DNA of 50,898 nucleotides from an uncultured Butyricicoccus sp. (GCA_944384745.1 CALWUO010000010.1:1-50898); one strand, 5' to 3'. Shown: positions 1 to 7,709, counted from the first letter of the stretch. Numbers and translations are program-made. Notes: generated from the letters alone by a model not told the origin.

Positions 1-3
1 TGC

Positions 4-37
4 CATGCTACACCATCTCCTGTCTATTGACAGTATA
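4..37 (-). promoter_or_regulatory. Possible start region of a gene leaving the left edge
   Basis: On the minus strand an ATG at 6-4 is preceded by AGGAG (21-17) at a 10-nt spacing and by a TATACT-like -10 (37-32). This looks like the promoter and start of a gene transcribed leftward out of the window. Only two codons are visible and the -35 is poor, so identity cannot be judged. Confidence 0.3.
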
Positions 38-100
38 TCATATTTTTGTGCATTTTGCAGTTTTCAGATACATCCTAATAAATTTGCTTTTTTTCTTTTT

Positions 101-136
101 ACTGCGGTAGGTTTTGACATCTGCCGCAGTTTTTAT
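101..136 (+). terminator. Terminator-like hairpin before the MGMT-like gene
   Basis: ACTGCGGTAG (101-110) pairs with CTGCCGCAGT (121-130) over 10 bp with one G-U, followed by a short T run. It ends only about 25 nt before the next start codon. It could close an upstream plus-strand transcript or act as an attenuator; no gene for it is visible upstream in the window. Confidence 0.6.
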
Positions 137-161
137 ATATTTTTAGAAAGGCAGTTATAAA

Positions 162-461
162 ATGAGTGTATTTGAGAAGATATATGATGTAGTAAAACAA
201 ATTCCATATGGAAAAGTTGCAAGTTATGGACAAGTGGCAATACTTGCAGGCAATCCACACTGGGCAAGGGTAGTAGGATATGCACTTCATCAAAACCCAG
301 ACCCTGAAAATATACCATGTTATAGAGTAGTAACAAAAGATGGCAAAGTATCAGATTCATTTGCATTTGGTGGAGGTAATGCACAAAGGGCATTACTAGA
401 AGCTGAAGGCATAGAATTTAATAAAAATGGTAAAGTTGATATGGAAAAATATCAATGGTAA
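162..461 (+). CDS. MGMT-family protein (alkyltransferase DNA-binding domain only)
   Basis: This 99-residue protein matches the C-terminal DNA-binding domain of O6-alkylguanine-DNA alkyltransferases. The helix-turn-helix part (IPYGKVASYGQVA, residues 14-26) and the active-site region IPCYRVV (Cys53) are visible. Classic enzymes have PCHRV, and non-catalytic ATL proteins have Trp in place of Cys. Here the Cys is kept but the His is Tyr, so it is neither a standard MGMT nor a standard ATL protein. The N-terminal domain of full-length Ogt is absent. A likely role is recognition or repair of O6-alkylguanine. It stands alone, closed by a hairpin at 466-495. Family assignment is secure; catalytic activity is uncertain. 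Confidence 0.8.
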   Translation: MSVFEKIYDVVKQIPYGKVASYGQVAILAGNPHWARVVGYALHQNPDPENIPCYRVVTKDGKVSDSFAFGGGNAQRALLEAEGIEFNKNGKVDMEKYQW

Positions 462-465
462 ATAA

Positions 466-495
466 AAAAGCACTTGTGAAAACAAGTGCTTTTAC
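466..495. terminator. Bidirectional terminator between the MGMT-like gene and tRNA-Ser
   Basis: AGCACTTGT (469-477) and ACAAGTGCT (482-490) form a perfect 9-bp stem with a GAAA loop, extended by A and T runs on both sides. It can end the rightward protein gene and the leftward tRNA-Ser transcript. Confidence 0.85.
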
Positions 496-499
496 TTTG

Positions 500-590
500 T
501 GGCGGAGATGGTGGGATTCGAACCCACGGACGGTATTACCCGCCAAACGATTTCGAGTCGTTCTCGTTATGACCACTTCGATACATCTCC
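500..590 (-). tRNA. tRNA-Ser (anticodon CGA)
   Basis: Read on the minus strand, acceptor arm GGAGATG pairs with CATCTCC. The anticodon stem AACGA/TCGTT holds loop CTCGAAA, giving anticodon CGA (codon UCG). A long variable arm and the T-loop GTTCGAATC are typical of class II serine tRNAs. G is the discriminator and the 3' CCA is encoded. A consensus promoter lies upstream (636-608) and a terminator hairpin downstream. Confidence 0.95.
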
Positions 591-607
591 AATTGTAATG
601 CATAGCT

Positions 608-636
608 AGTATATCATAGTAAAATTTTATTTGCAA
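608..636 (-). promoter_or_regulatory. SigmaA-type promoter of tRNA-Ser
   Basis: On the minus strand TTGCAA (636-631) is followed after 17 nt by TATACT (613-608). A TG one base upstream of the -10 makes it an extended -10. Its distance to the tRNA 5' end at 590 fits direct tRNA transcription. Confidence 0.7.
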
Positions 637-691
637 GAATTTTATAAAATATTCTTACGTAAAAGGTTAATAACAATAGGGGTTTCCATAC

Positions 692-720
692 TTGCAAATT
701 TAAGGATATTGTGCTAATAT
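692..720 (+). promoter_or_regulatory. SigmaA-type promoter of the chemoreceptor gene
   Basis: TTGCAA (692-697), 17-nt spacer, TAATAT (715-720), with TG just before the -10. The predicted start is near 727, giving a leader of about 160 nt. No sigmaD-type motility promoter was recognised. Confidence 0.6.
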
Positions 721-746
721 GTATTTGTAAAATTTAATCTTGTATT

Positions 747-865
747 GAGCTATAAAAAGTTTGATGGCTTTAAATGATTGCTGTGCGTGTTTATTAGGAC
801 GGACGGCATAGTTTCGTCTCCAATCACCACTGACATGTTATTTTGGGTTTGTTTTACTATAGCTT
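747..865 (+). promoter_or_regulatory. Candidate structured leader (riboswitch-like) of the chemoreceptor gene
   Basis: The 5' leader folds by eye into nested helices. The outer stem is AGCTATA (748-754) with TATAGCT (858-864), the middle stem GATTG (776-780) with CAATC (821-825), and the inner hairpin GACG (802-805) with CGTC (815-818). The inner loop ATAGT (808-812) can also pair with ACTAT (856-860), which would exclude the outer stem. The outer 3' strand ends about 7 nt before the AGAGAGGA ribosome binding site, and there is no poly-T terminator, so control would be translational. The ATGG-N-TTTAAAT junction recalls class II c-di-GMP riboswitches, but I do not find that class's conserved 3' segment. 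Confidence 0.4.
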
Positions 866-886
866 ACAAGAAAGAGAGGATAAGGC

Positions 887-2749
887 ATGAGCACAAAAAA
901 GGAAAATAAAAAAAATTTACGTACGCAAATCATGAGCGGATATTTAAAAATAATAGGTTTGTCGTGTGTTTTGGGAATTATAACTATTATTTTACTTGGT
1001 GTTTTGTCTGGATATTATAATTCCATCGCTAAAATAGATGACGAACGTATGCAAATTGCTAATGCAATTACACAACATTATACTTGGCGTTCAGATTTAA
1101 TAAGCAGTATACAAAATGGTACTTCGTTTTCGGGTAGCTTAGACCCTAAAACATGTTCTTTTGGTCAAATACTAACACAAAGAACTGAAGAAGAAACATT
1201 GCCAGAAGTTCAAAGCGTTTTAAATAGTGTGACCTCTACACATGATAGTATGCACACCTTAGCAGAGGATTTATTATCTAGGCAATCAACAACTAATAAA
1301 GATATTTTGGTAGATGAGTTTTATCAAAATATAAGCCCATTGACAACTGATGTTATAGATGCACTTAAACAAATTGATAGCATATATGCCGATGAGGTTC
1401 AACATGACAAACAAGTTTTTGAGACACTTTTGCCTATTACAATTGCAATCATAATTATAGTTATGATTATGCTTGTTGTTTTCTCTATTATTTATGCAAA
1501 TCGCCTTGCACATCAAGTTTCATATCCAATTACCAAAATTGCAAATTGGGCAAATCGCTTGTCATTGGGTGCTGTTGACTTTAATATTGATGAAGAATTT
1601 GAAAGAATGCAAAGGCTTAATGCTGATAATGAGGTTGGCATGATGATTTCTGCATTCTGTTCAATGGCAAACAATATTAAGGAAAATGTAGAAGTTGTTA
1701 AGCGTGTTGCTGATGGTGATATGACTGCGTTTGTAAACATTCGTTCTCATCATGATAGCTTGGGCAAGAGCCTTTATAGACTGGTTCAGTCCAATGATGC
1801 AATGTTTGGCGAAATTGTTAAATCTGCTCGTACAGTGGCAGCTGGAGCAAATGAAATTGCTAATGCTAGTCATTTACTTGCAGAAAGCACAACAGCTCAA
1901 GCAGCAGCAGCTAATGAGTTGTCACATGAGATGGAAAATGTAAGCAGACTTATTAACTTTAATGATGAAAAGGCACAAGCAGCATATAAAATCGTTAAGG
2001 ATATTGAAGAAGATATTAAAACAAATAATCAGCATATGGAAGTTTTGGTTGATTCAGTTGTACATATGCATGACGCTTCACAAAAGATTGCAGTTGTTAT
2101 GAAAACTATTGATGATATAGCTTTTGAAACTAATATATTAGCACTTAATGCCGCTATTGAGGCAGCTCGTGCAGGTACTGCAGGCAAGGGCTTTGCAGTT
2201 GTTGCTGATGAAGTTCGTGCATTAGCTTTAAAGAGCACTGAAGCAGCTAAAGAAAGCCGTTCACTTATTGAAAATAGCATAACCCAAACACAAAAGGGTA
2301 GTGAAATCGCAACAGAATCTGCTACAATATTTGAAGAAATCAATAAGAAAATCAAACAAATTGTTGAAATTGTTGAAGAAGTTTCTGGATTGTCTAGTGA
2401 GCAATTTGAAAGCGTTAGAATTGTTTCCGAGTCAGTAACTAAAATTACTGAAGCAGCTACAAGTAACGCAGCTATCAGTGAAGAATCTGATGCTTCTAGC
2501 CATGAAATGAGTCAGCAAGCTGAATTTTTACGTGATGCAATGAGACACTTTAACTTGCGTATGCGTGAAGATGGTAAAGCTTTCATTCCATATGAAAAGA
2601 AAGACGATGATGAATTTATCAAACATGCAAATGAAGCATTACAGATTAAAGAAAATACTGGTCATTTTGGATATGAGTATATTGACCCATATGGTCAGGA
2701 AATAGAATCAAGTGTGTTTGATTTAGATGACAGTAATAACAATAACTAA
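887..2749 (+). CDS. Methyl-accepting chemotaxis protein with CZB-like extracellular sensor
   Basis: This 620-residue chemoreceptor has TM1 at about 20-43, an extracellular four-helix-type sensor at 44-180, TM2 at about 181-203, then HAMP and a long signalling coiled coil. The conserved hairpin tip ([15 protein letters not shown]) lies near residues 410-430. The sensor carries His64-x2-Trp67, Cys90-x2-Gly93 and His119-x3-His123, spaced like the Cys-His3 zinc site of CZB domains. CZB domains are usually cytoplasmic; here the motif lies between the two TMs. The usual Trp after the CxxG segment is missing. The C-terminus has no receptor pentapeptide for CheR/CheB. No che genes are nearby. AGAGAGGA precedes the ATG. 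Receptor identity is secure; ligand is inferred. Confidence 0.93.
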   Translation: MSTKKENKKNLRTQIMSGYLKIIGLSCVLGIITIILLGVLSGYYNSIAKIDDERMQIANAITQHYTWRSDLISSIQNGTSFSGSLDPKTCSFGQILTQRTEEETLPEVQSVLNSVTSTHDSMHTLAEDLLSRQSTTNKDILVDEFYQNISPLTTDVIDALKQIDSIYADEVQHDKQVFETLLPITIAIIIIVMIMLVVFSIIYANRLAHQVSYPITKIANWANRLSLGAVDFNIDEEFERMQRLNADNEVGMMISAFCSMANNIKENVEVVKRVADGDMTAFVNIRSHHDSLGKSLYRLVQSNDAMFGEIVKSARTVAAGANEIANASHLLAESTTAQAAAANELSHEMENVSRLINFNDEKAQAAYKIVKDIEEDIKTNNQHMEVLVDSVVHMHDASQKIAVVMKTIDDIAFETNILALNAAIEAARAGTAGKGFAVVADEVRALALKSTEAAKESRSLIENSITQTQKGSEIATESATIFEEINKKIKQIVEIVEEVSGLSSEQFESVRIVSESVTKITEAATSNAAISEESDASSHEMSQQAEFLRDAMRHFNLRMREDGKAFIPYEKKDDDEFIKHANEALQIKENTGHFGYEYIDPYGQEIESSVFDLDDSNNNN

Positions 2750-2757
2750 AAAAATTA

Positions 2758-2790
2758 AACCGTATGACTTAGTTGTTCATACGGTTTTTT
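2758..2790. terminator. Bidirectional terminator between the chemoreceptor gene and nfo
   Basis: AACCGTATGA (2758-2767) pairs with TCATACGGTT (2777-2786), followed by a T run on the plus strand and AATTTTT-like sequence on the minus strand. The right arm contains the stop codon of the convergent minus-strand gene. Confidence 0.85.
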
Positions 2791-3631
2791 GTTTATAGTA
2801 AATATTTTGCATTGTTTTTGCGTCTTCTGCTTGAGTTCCAGCAGATTCACAAATTATAGTTGGGGTGTAATCTCTTTCAACAATCACTTTTGCAAGTGGC
2901 TCAAACTCAGGACCATATATTTTATCATCAAAAGTTAAATGTCTAATTTCGCCTTTATCACCATATTCTATTTTTGAAAAATGAGCATGGAATATTTTTG
3001 TACGTTCTTTTCCTATCTTATTTTCAAATAGATTAAATAATTCATTAAAATCCTCATATGAGTTACACTTACCGCCTGTTCTTGCATTTAAATGACCAAA
3101 ATCTATGCAAGGAAGCAATCTATCATCAAGTGCTACAAGCTCACAGATTTCTTCTGCACTTCCAATAACATTTTTCTTGCCCATGGTTTCAAGACATATA
3201 GTTTGTTTAAAATCGTGTTCTTCTATTGCATTCAATATGTTTTTTATATTTATAACGCTGTTTTCCATAGCTTTAACACGGGTTTGTTTACCAAGACCAC
3301 CTGTGTGAACAACAAGCCTTGTAGCACCCATATTAGTGGCAGCTATACAGCTTTTTATTATATAATTCACATTTTTTTCAAGTCTTTCAGGCTCTGCTGA
3401 CGATAAATTTATATAATAAGGGGTGTGAAGTGAAAGTGAAATATTATAGATTTTAGCTTGCTCACCGATTTTTTGAGCGGTTTCCTCACCTATATTAACT
3501 CCTCTACCGCATTGATATTCATAAGCATTAAGCCCCATATCATGTAACCATTTAGGAGCATCAACAGTTGCTTTAAATCCTGACTTTGCAAATGAGTCTG
3601 AATTACCTGCTGGTCCGAATTTAATTTCCAC
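2777..3631 (-). CDS. nfo: Endonuclease IV-family AP endonuclease
   Basis: A 284-residue TIM-barrel protein of the apurinic endonuclease family 2, which cleaves 5' of abasic sites in base excision repair. Likely metal ligands are all present: His69 (SLHTPYY), His109 (VVHTGG), Glu148 (CLETMG), Asp177 and His180 (CIDFGH), His215 (FHAHF), His231, and Glu in IICESAG near 262. These positions closely match E. coli Nfo numbering. The start is GTG, preceded by GGAGG and overlapping the end of the upstream yqeG gene by 11 nt, which suggests translational coupling. A bidirectional hairpin overlaps the stop. Confidence 0.9.
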   Translation of the reverse strand: MEIKFGPAGNSDSFAKSGFKATVDAPKWLHDMGLNAYEYQCGRGVNIGEETAQKIGEQAKIYNISLSLHTPYYINLSSAEPERLEKNVNYIIKSCIAATNMGATRLVVHTGGLGKQTRVKAMENSVINIKNILNAIEEHDFKQTICLETMGKKNVIGSAEEICELVALDDRLLPCIDFGHLNARTGGKCNSYEDFNELFNLFENKIGKERTKIFHAHFSKIEYGDKGEIRHLTFDDKIYGPEFEPLAKVIVERDYTPTIICESAGTQAEDAKTMQNIYYKQKTV

Positions 3632-4139
3632 GTTTTATATCCTCCTGCATTTTTTTGCGTCCACGTTCAATAAAACCGCTTTCCAGTTTGCAGCGTACAC
3701 CAATCCAAAATTCACCTATATCTATGGATTTAACTTGACATGTCAAAGCACCTAAACGATTACCACCTAAAACATCAGTGAAAATCTGGTCACCAATAAC
3801 CGCAATTTTATTCATAGGTAAATCAAGCATTTTAGCACCTTTTTTAAAACCTCGACTAAGAGGTTTTGTTGCTCTGCTTACCCATTTAATACCTACTTGG
3901 TCACTGAAAATTCCCACACGTTCACGTTTATTATTAGATAAAAATAGAACTTTAATTCCTGCATCAGTTAGAGATTTAATGTATTCACAGAGTTTAGCTG
4001 ATGGATTTTTAATTCTATGAGATGAAACTGTACCATCAATATCAATTAAAGCACCCTTTATACCTCTTGAAATTAAAAATTCTGGTGTAATCTCATATAT
4101 GCTGTCAAAAACGCAATCTGGTGTTAAATATCGTAACAT
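3621..4139 (-). CDS. yqeG: YqeG-family HAD phosphatase
   Basis: A 172-residue HAD-superfamily (subclass IIIA) protein. Motif I is IDIDGT with Asp33 and Asp35, motif II is LFLSNN, and motif III/IV is IGDQIFTDVLGG. The YqeG family includes phosphatidylglycerophosphate phosphatases, so a role in phosphatidylglycerol synthesis is plausible, though substrate is not shown by sequence. It is the first gene of a two-gene minus-strand unit with nfo. The usual yqeH/aroE neighbours of Bacillus are not here. Confidence 0.87.
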   Translation of the reverse strand: MLRYLTPDCVFDSIYEITPEFLISRGIKGALIDIDGTVSSHRIKNPSAKLCEYIKSLTDAGIKVLFLSNNKRERVGIFSDQVGIKWVSRATKPLSRGFKKGAKMLDLPMNKIAVIGDQIFTDVLGGNRLGALTCQVKSIDIGEFWIGVRCKLESGFIERGRKKMQEDIKRGN

Positions 4140-4243
4140 AATTAAGAAAAATCTACTCCATTTCTTCTAAAATTCATACTACTTGCATATAATATTGTAT
4201 GCTATCAAAGCAAAAAAGTCCAGAAAAAAGGAGAACCTTTAAC

Positions 4244-5002
4244 ATGCTTTCTACAAATGGGCTGGTTATAGTATGTGCAGGAAACGACACATTAAAAGCA
4301 TCTGAATATAATATTCAGCTTTTACAATTATGCATTTCAGTTGGAAAATGTATGAATTTAAATAGATTATATATTCCAGCAAAAACTAAAGATGATATAT
4401 TGGGTATTAGCGATATAGGAATAACAGAGGGTGACATAGATTTTTGTGTTAAATCAATCTTGCATGAGGTTAGAAAAGGTGAGTTTAAAGGTATATTTGC
4501 AGATTTTGAGCGAAAAGACAAAGAAGTGTTATCACTCCTTTCAAATCTTGATGAAATGGCATATAAAGAAAATATAACTTTATATGTGCCTATATGCAAT
4601 GAAAAAGCGGTTAAATATGCTAAACTTGTAGCTCAATCAGCATTAAGCGGGGGAAGTTTGGAAGAATATATATTAGGGCTTGATAAAAAATATAATAATA
4701 GAATAGCAGTATCTATAAGACCTATATGCACGGATTTTGTTTTGCCATCACAAAACAGTGAAGGAACGCCTATTTCAAAAGAAGAAAGACAACAAAAAAT
4801 GAAAAGATACAATTCAGGGGCATATTTTTCAAGAGAATTGTGTGCAAAATATTTTACATATATGGACGAAAACGAACAAGGTCATTTTGTTTTATTTGAT
4901 GATTTAGATACAATATCAGCGAAAATACGAAGATTAAATAATTTACCTGTCAAAAAGATATTTGCTTTATATCCAGATATAGAAAAATTACTTGCAAATT
5001 AA
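4244..5002 (+). CDS. Conserved-looking protein of unknown function
   Basis: A 252-residue soluble protein that I do not recognise. I place the start at the ATG at 4244 because AAGGAG precedes it by 10 nt; an upstream in-frame ATG-like start at 4199 lacks a site. There is no signal peptide or membrane segment. Alternating hydrophobic strands and helices (LVIVCAG, GIFADFE, TLYVPIC, IAVSIRP) suggest an alpha/beta, possibly TIM-barrel, fold. The NGLVIVCAGND start and the IFADFE strand faintly recall GH18-like barrels, but no catalytic motif is evident. Its 3' end overlaps the convergent ybaK gene by 15 nt. Confidence 0.75.
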   Translation: MLSTNGLVIVCAGNDTLKASEYNIQLLQLCISVGKCMNLNRLYIPAKTKDDILGISDIGITEGDIDFCVKSILHEVRKGEFKGIFADFERKDKEVLSLLSNLDEMAYKENITLYVPICNEKAVKYAKLVAQSALSGGSLEEYILGLDKKYNNRIAVSIRPICTDFVLPSQNSEGTPISKEERQQKMKRYNSGAYFSRELCAKYFTYMDENEQGHFVLFDDLDTISAKIRRLNNLPVKKIFALYPDIEKLLAN

Positions 5003-5467
5003 ATCGGCTGTATTTGCATTTACAAGCTTTATTAAATCTAGCGGGTTAAGTTCAATTTGCATTCCTATTTTACCAGCACTCACCATAATTGTAGGTATAT
5101 TATTTGCTGTTTCATGAATGGTTATCTTATAAGGCTTTTTTAGTCCAACAGGTGAACAGCCTCCACGGATATAACCTGTGAGATTTAAAAGTTCTTTTAC
5201 AGCGGTAAGTTCTATTGATTTTTCAGATACCGCTTTAGCAGCTTTTTTTAGGTCAAGCTCTTTTGCAACAGGTATTACAAATACATAGATTTGACCAGTT
5301 TTACCCCTTGCAACCAAAGTTTTAAAAACATGGTCGGGATTTTGATTTAAAAGATTGGCAACAGTGACACCGTCTACGGCTTCTTTACCATGTGGATAAG
5401 TATGGGCTTTATATGTTATTTTATGTTGCTCCAAAATACGCATAACATTTGTTTTTACTTGTGACAT
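4988..5467 (-). CDS. ybaK: Cys-tRNA(Pro) deacylase, YbaK/EbsC family
   Basis: A 159-residue trans-editing domain protein that hydrolyses Cys-tRNA(Pro) made in error by prolyl-tRNA synthetase. Family signatures include HVFKTLVARG (about 46-55), the basic Lys in VAKELDLKKAAKA, and the GGCSPVGLKK stretch near 117-126. GAGG lies upstream of the ATG at a good distance. It converges on the unknown gene at 4244-5002 and the last five codons overlap, so the transcripts are antisense at their 3' ends. Confidence 0.92.
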   Translation of the reverse strand: MSQVKTNVMRILEQHKITYKAHTYPHGKEAVDGVTVANLLNQNPDHVFKTLVARGKTGQIYVFVIPVAKELDLKKAAKAVSEKSIELTAVKELLNLTGYIRGGCSPVGLKKPYKITIHETANNIPTIMVSAGKIGMQIELNPLDLIKLVNANTADLICK

Positions 5468-5515
5468 TTTAAAATCCTCACTTTTTAAGTTTTATTTAAT
5501 TATATCTCTATATTA

Positions 5516-5544
5516 TTTAAATTTAAATAGTCATATGGTATACT
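5516..5544 (+). promoter_or_regulatory. Probable promoter of the HAD-PadR unit
   Basis: TTTAAA (5516-5521), 17-nt spacer, TATACT (5539-5544), with TG one base before the -10. The -35 is weak but the extended -10 is good. It lies inside an AT-rich gap just upstream of the HAD gene. Confidence 0.5.
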
Positions 5545-5582
5545 GAAAATAAAATTAGGACATGATTAAATTGGGAGGATTT

Positions 5583-6392
5583 ATGGAAAAAATAGCTTTA
5601 TTTGCCACAGATTTAGATGGCACACTTTTTTATGACCGTCAAAATATAACCGAGCGTGATAAAAACACATTAAAAAAGCTCAAAGAGCAGGGTTGTATAA
5701 TATGTTTTGCAACAGGCAGAGAATTTGAAGTTATAACCCCAGCACTTGATAGATTAGAACTCTGGGATTTAGTGGATTATTTTATAATGTGTGGTGGCAG
5801 TCAGATTTATGATGTAAAAAACAAAAAAATTCAAATAGTAGGGGAATTAAGTCCAGAATGTATGCATTATATTTATGACAAATATCATAATATGCCAGCA
5901 GCGGTTGTAATACCAAGAGATAACATTTTTCATACAAATAGAATATCTGATGAACTTATATCTGAAAGTAAAATGTTAGGTTCACAAATAAAGCTTTATG
6001 ATGATATGACAGAAGTACTTGATATTCCAAATCCTAAGTTTTTATTTTTTGGTACAAGCCAGCAAATAGATGAAACAATAGCTGTTATGAGTCAAGATAC
6101 AGATAAGCGTATTACTATTTGTAGAAGTCAGTCAAAGTATATAGACTGTTATGCAGCAGGAATAAATAAAGGTACAGCTTTAAAAATGTTATGTAAGCAG
6201 CTTAATATTGATTTGAGCAAAACCGCAGCCATAGGCGATAATCAAAATGATATTGAGCTTTTTGAAACAGCGGCATTTTCAGCTTGTCCAGCAGATGCAA
6301 CACAAGAGGCAAAAGAAAGTGCACAATACATATGTTGTAATGCATATGAGGGAGCAGTTTCAGATTTTTGTGAGCATTTAAATCTTATCTAA
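5583..6392 (+). CDS. HAD-IIB (Cof-type) phosphatase
   Basis: A 269-residue Cof-like haloacid dehalogenase hydrolase. Motif I is ATDLDGTL (Asp10, Asp12), motif II FATGRE, motif III the Lys of GINKGTAL, and motif IV GDNQNDIELF, with the large C2-type cap between motifs II and III. Such enzymes dephosphorylate sugar phosphates, pyridoxal phosphate or flavin intermediates; the substrate cannot be read here. I start at the ATG at 5583 because GGGAGG precedes it, rather than the ATG at 5562. It is followed after 21 nt by padR. Confidence 0.9.
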   Translation: MEKIALFATDLDGTLFYDRQNITERDKNTLKKLKEQGCIICFATGREFEVITPALDRLELWDLVDYFIMCGGSQIYDVKNKKIQIVGELSPECMHYIYDKYHNMPAAVVIPRDNIFHTNRISDELISESKMLGSQIKLYDDMTEVLDIPNPKFLFFGTSQQIDETIAVMSQDTDKRITICRSQSKYIDCYAAGINKGTALKMLCKQLNIDLSKTAAIGDNQNDIELFETAAFSACPADATQEAKESAQYICCNAYEGAVSDFCEHLNLI

Positions 6393-6413
6393 TATAAAAA
6401 GAGGTGAATTCTT

Positions 6414-6764
6414 ATGTCATATCCTGAGTCATCAAATAGAACTAAAATGTTGCTTGTTTTATCGCTTTTAGAGCAAGGTGAACAGACAGGTTTTAGTCTT
6501 ATTCGTATGATGGAAATAAGACAAGAATTTGCCTTTTTATCTGAAGAAGCTATGATTTATCCTCTTTTGCATGAAATGCAACAAAAGGGGCTTATAACAA
6601 GCTATGAAAAGAAAACAGAAGTAGGAATAAGACGATTTTACAAAGTAAAGCGTCAAGGTATACATTTTTTATCATATTTAAGGAAACTATATCCAAATCA
6701 TAAATTAAGTAAAGTTGGGGGTGAAGTATGTGCCGAATCAGAAAATGACTCAATGGTTAGATAA
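6414..6764 (+). CDS. PadR-family transcriptional regulator
   Basis: A 116-residue winged-helix protein. The N-terminal part (MLLVLSLLEQGEQTGFSLIRMM) and YPLLHEMQQKGLI are typical PadR helices, followed by a short C-terminal extension. PadR proteins are dimeric repressors, often of membrane proteins that lie beside them. The next gene overlaps its 3' end by 35 nt and encodes a HAAS-type membrane protein, a common PadR partner. A candidate operator lies at 7687-7703 in the promoter of a second HAAS protein. Ribosome site AGAGGTG is well placed. Confidence 0.88.
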   Translation: MSYPESSNRTKMLLVLSLLEQGEQTGFSLIRMMEIRQEFAFLSEEAMIYPLLHEMQQKGLITSYEKKTEVGIRRFYKVKRQGIHFLSYLRKLYPNHKLSKVGGEVCAESENDSMVR

Positions 6765-7050
6765 GGTATGTGCACATATTTTAAGACCCTCTTACAGAAA
6801 AATGGTTAGAAAAGAACTTACAGCACATCTAAATGATAGAATACGTCAGCTTGAAAATGATGGTTTAAGTCATGAAAAAGCAATAGACCAAGCAATAAAG
6901 ATTATGGGTGATGCTGAAAAAGTGGGAAAAGCGTTTTCTAAATGCGATAATTTGGGTTTATTTATAAAAAAAGCGATTATAAATATTATCATTTGGATTA
7001 TAATAATACTTTTGATGATATATATAATAAATAAAATAATTTGGGTCTGA
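6730..7050 (+). CDS. Small HAAS-domain (permease-prefix-like) membrane protein
   Basis: About 106 residues from the GTG at 6730, chosen because GGGGGTGA lies 6 nt upstream; TTG 6715, GTG 6721 and ATG 6745 are in-frame alternatives. Residues 10-75 form an amphipathic helical HAAS/permease-prefix domain (RPSYRKMVRKELTAHLNDRI, then SHEKAIDQAIKIMGDAEKVG). One hydrophobic segment follows near 80-103. In relatives this domain often precedes an ABC-type permease; here only a single TM remains, so it is a standalone or truncated form. It overlaps padR, implying coupled translation and regulation together. Confidence 0.78.
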   Translation: MPNQKMTQWLDKVCAHILRPSYRKMVRKELTAHLNDRIRQLENDGLSHEKAIDQAIKIMGDAEKVGKAFSKCDNLGLFIKKAIINIIIWIIIILLMIYIINKIIWV

Positions 7051-7068
7051 GGAAAATCTCAGACCTTT
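7044..7068. terminator. Weak hairpin shared by two convergent genes
   Basis: GGTCTGAG (7044-7051) pairs perfectly with CTCAGACC (7058-7065). The stem includes both stop codons. The T tract is short on both strands, so termination may be inefficient. Confidence 0.5.
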
Positions 7069-7655
7069 AGTTTTAAGTATAATTTTTTAATTGCTTTATA
7101 CATAAACTTGCCTATAAAGTAGCTTGATATAATACATATAATACCAAAAACAAGCGGTAAAAAAGTGTTTTTTATATCCCATATACTGAATATAGACACA
7201 AAAACAAGCCCAATTCCTGTTGAAAACACTATTAAAGGCAGCAAAATAACCGCTAATATCACACCAAAAATCACACATAGTACAGCAAACAGCACAACAG
7301 ATATATTTCCCAAAAGTGGTAATATAAAAAATATAAAAATTAAAGCAACTACAACAGCTAAGATTATATTTTTAGCATTAAATTTATAATTACCCGCTTT
7401 TAACTTTTCCCAAAATATAAAAATCTTTTTCTTGTTGCCTGATAAATTTTCAAATTTTATACTTTTTTGATGCTCTTTTATTATATTATTAGCTATAAGT
7501 TTGGGACTTCCAAGCTTAAAAATAATAGCTTGCTCGCTTAATTTGTCTACCGAGTCAAAACACGCTTTATAATAACTCATAGCTTTTTTTCGTTTTTCTT
7601 CGGGTAAAACCTCAAGCTCTTTTTCAAGCACTGAGAGAAATTCTTCTTTATTCAC
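7059..7655 (-). CDS. DUF1700 (HAAS) membrane protein
   Basis: A 198-residue protein with an N-terminal HAAS domain (EEFLSVLEKELEVLP, then EQAIIFKLGSPKLIANNI) and three or four hydrophobic segments from about residue 95 to 190. DUF1700 proteins are usually encoded next to PadR regulators, as here. The start is GTG at 7655. An ATG four bases upstream is out of frame and stops after three codons. GGAGG lies 9 nt before the GTG. Its promoter spacer is a perfect 7-3-7 palindrome (7687-7703), so it is probably repressed, plausibly by the neighbouring PadR protein. Confidence 0.82.
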   Translation of the reverse strand: MNKEEFLSVLEKELEVLPEEKRKKAMSYYKACFDSVDKLSEQAIIFKLGSPKLIANNIIKEHQKSIKFENLSGNKKKIFIFWEKLKAGNYKFNAKNIILAVVVALIFIFFILPLLGNISVVLFAVLCVIFGVILAVILLPLIVFSTGIGLVFVSIFSIWDIKNTFLPLVFGIICIISSYFIGKFMYKAIKKLYLKLKV

Positions 7656-7679
7656 TCATTTTTCCTCCCTTTAAGCATA

Positions 7680-7709
7680 ACTATATTATAGTAAACTACT
7701 ATATGTCAA
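7680..7709 (-). promoter_or_regulatory. Promoter with palindromic operator for the DUF1700 gene
   Basis: On the minus strand TTGACA (7709-7704) and TATAGT (7685-7680) are separated by 18 nt. The spacer holds a perfect inverted repeat, TATAGTA (7687-7693) and TACTATA (7697-7703), with a 3-nt centre. A dimeric repressor bound here would block RNA polymerase. The binder is not known; the local PadR protein is the first candidate. Confidence 0.65.

Noticed and set aside
418..636. 72-codon minus-strand ORF over tRNA-Ser
   Set aside because: It covers the tRNA, its promoter and the terminator, so it is not a protein gene.
5517..5528. TTTAAATTTAAA-like palindrome upstream of the HAD gene
   Set aside because: Simple AT-rich self-complementarity overlapping the probable -35; too little information to call an operator.
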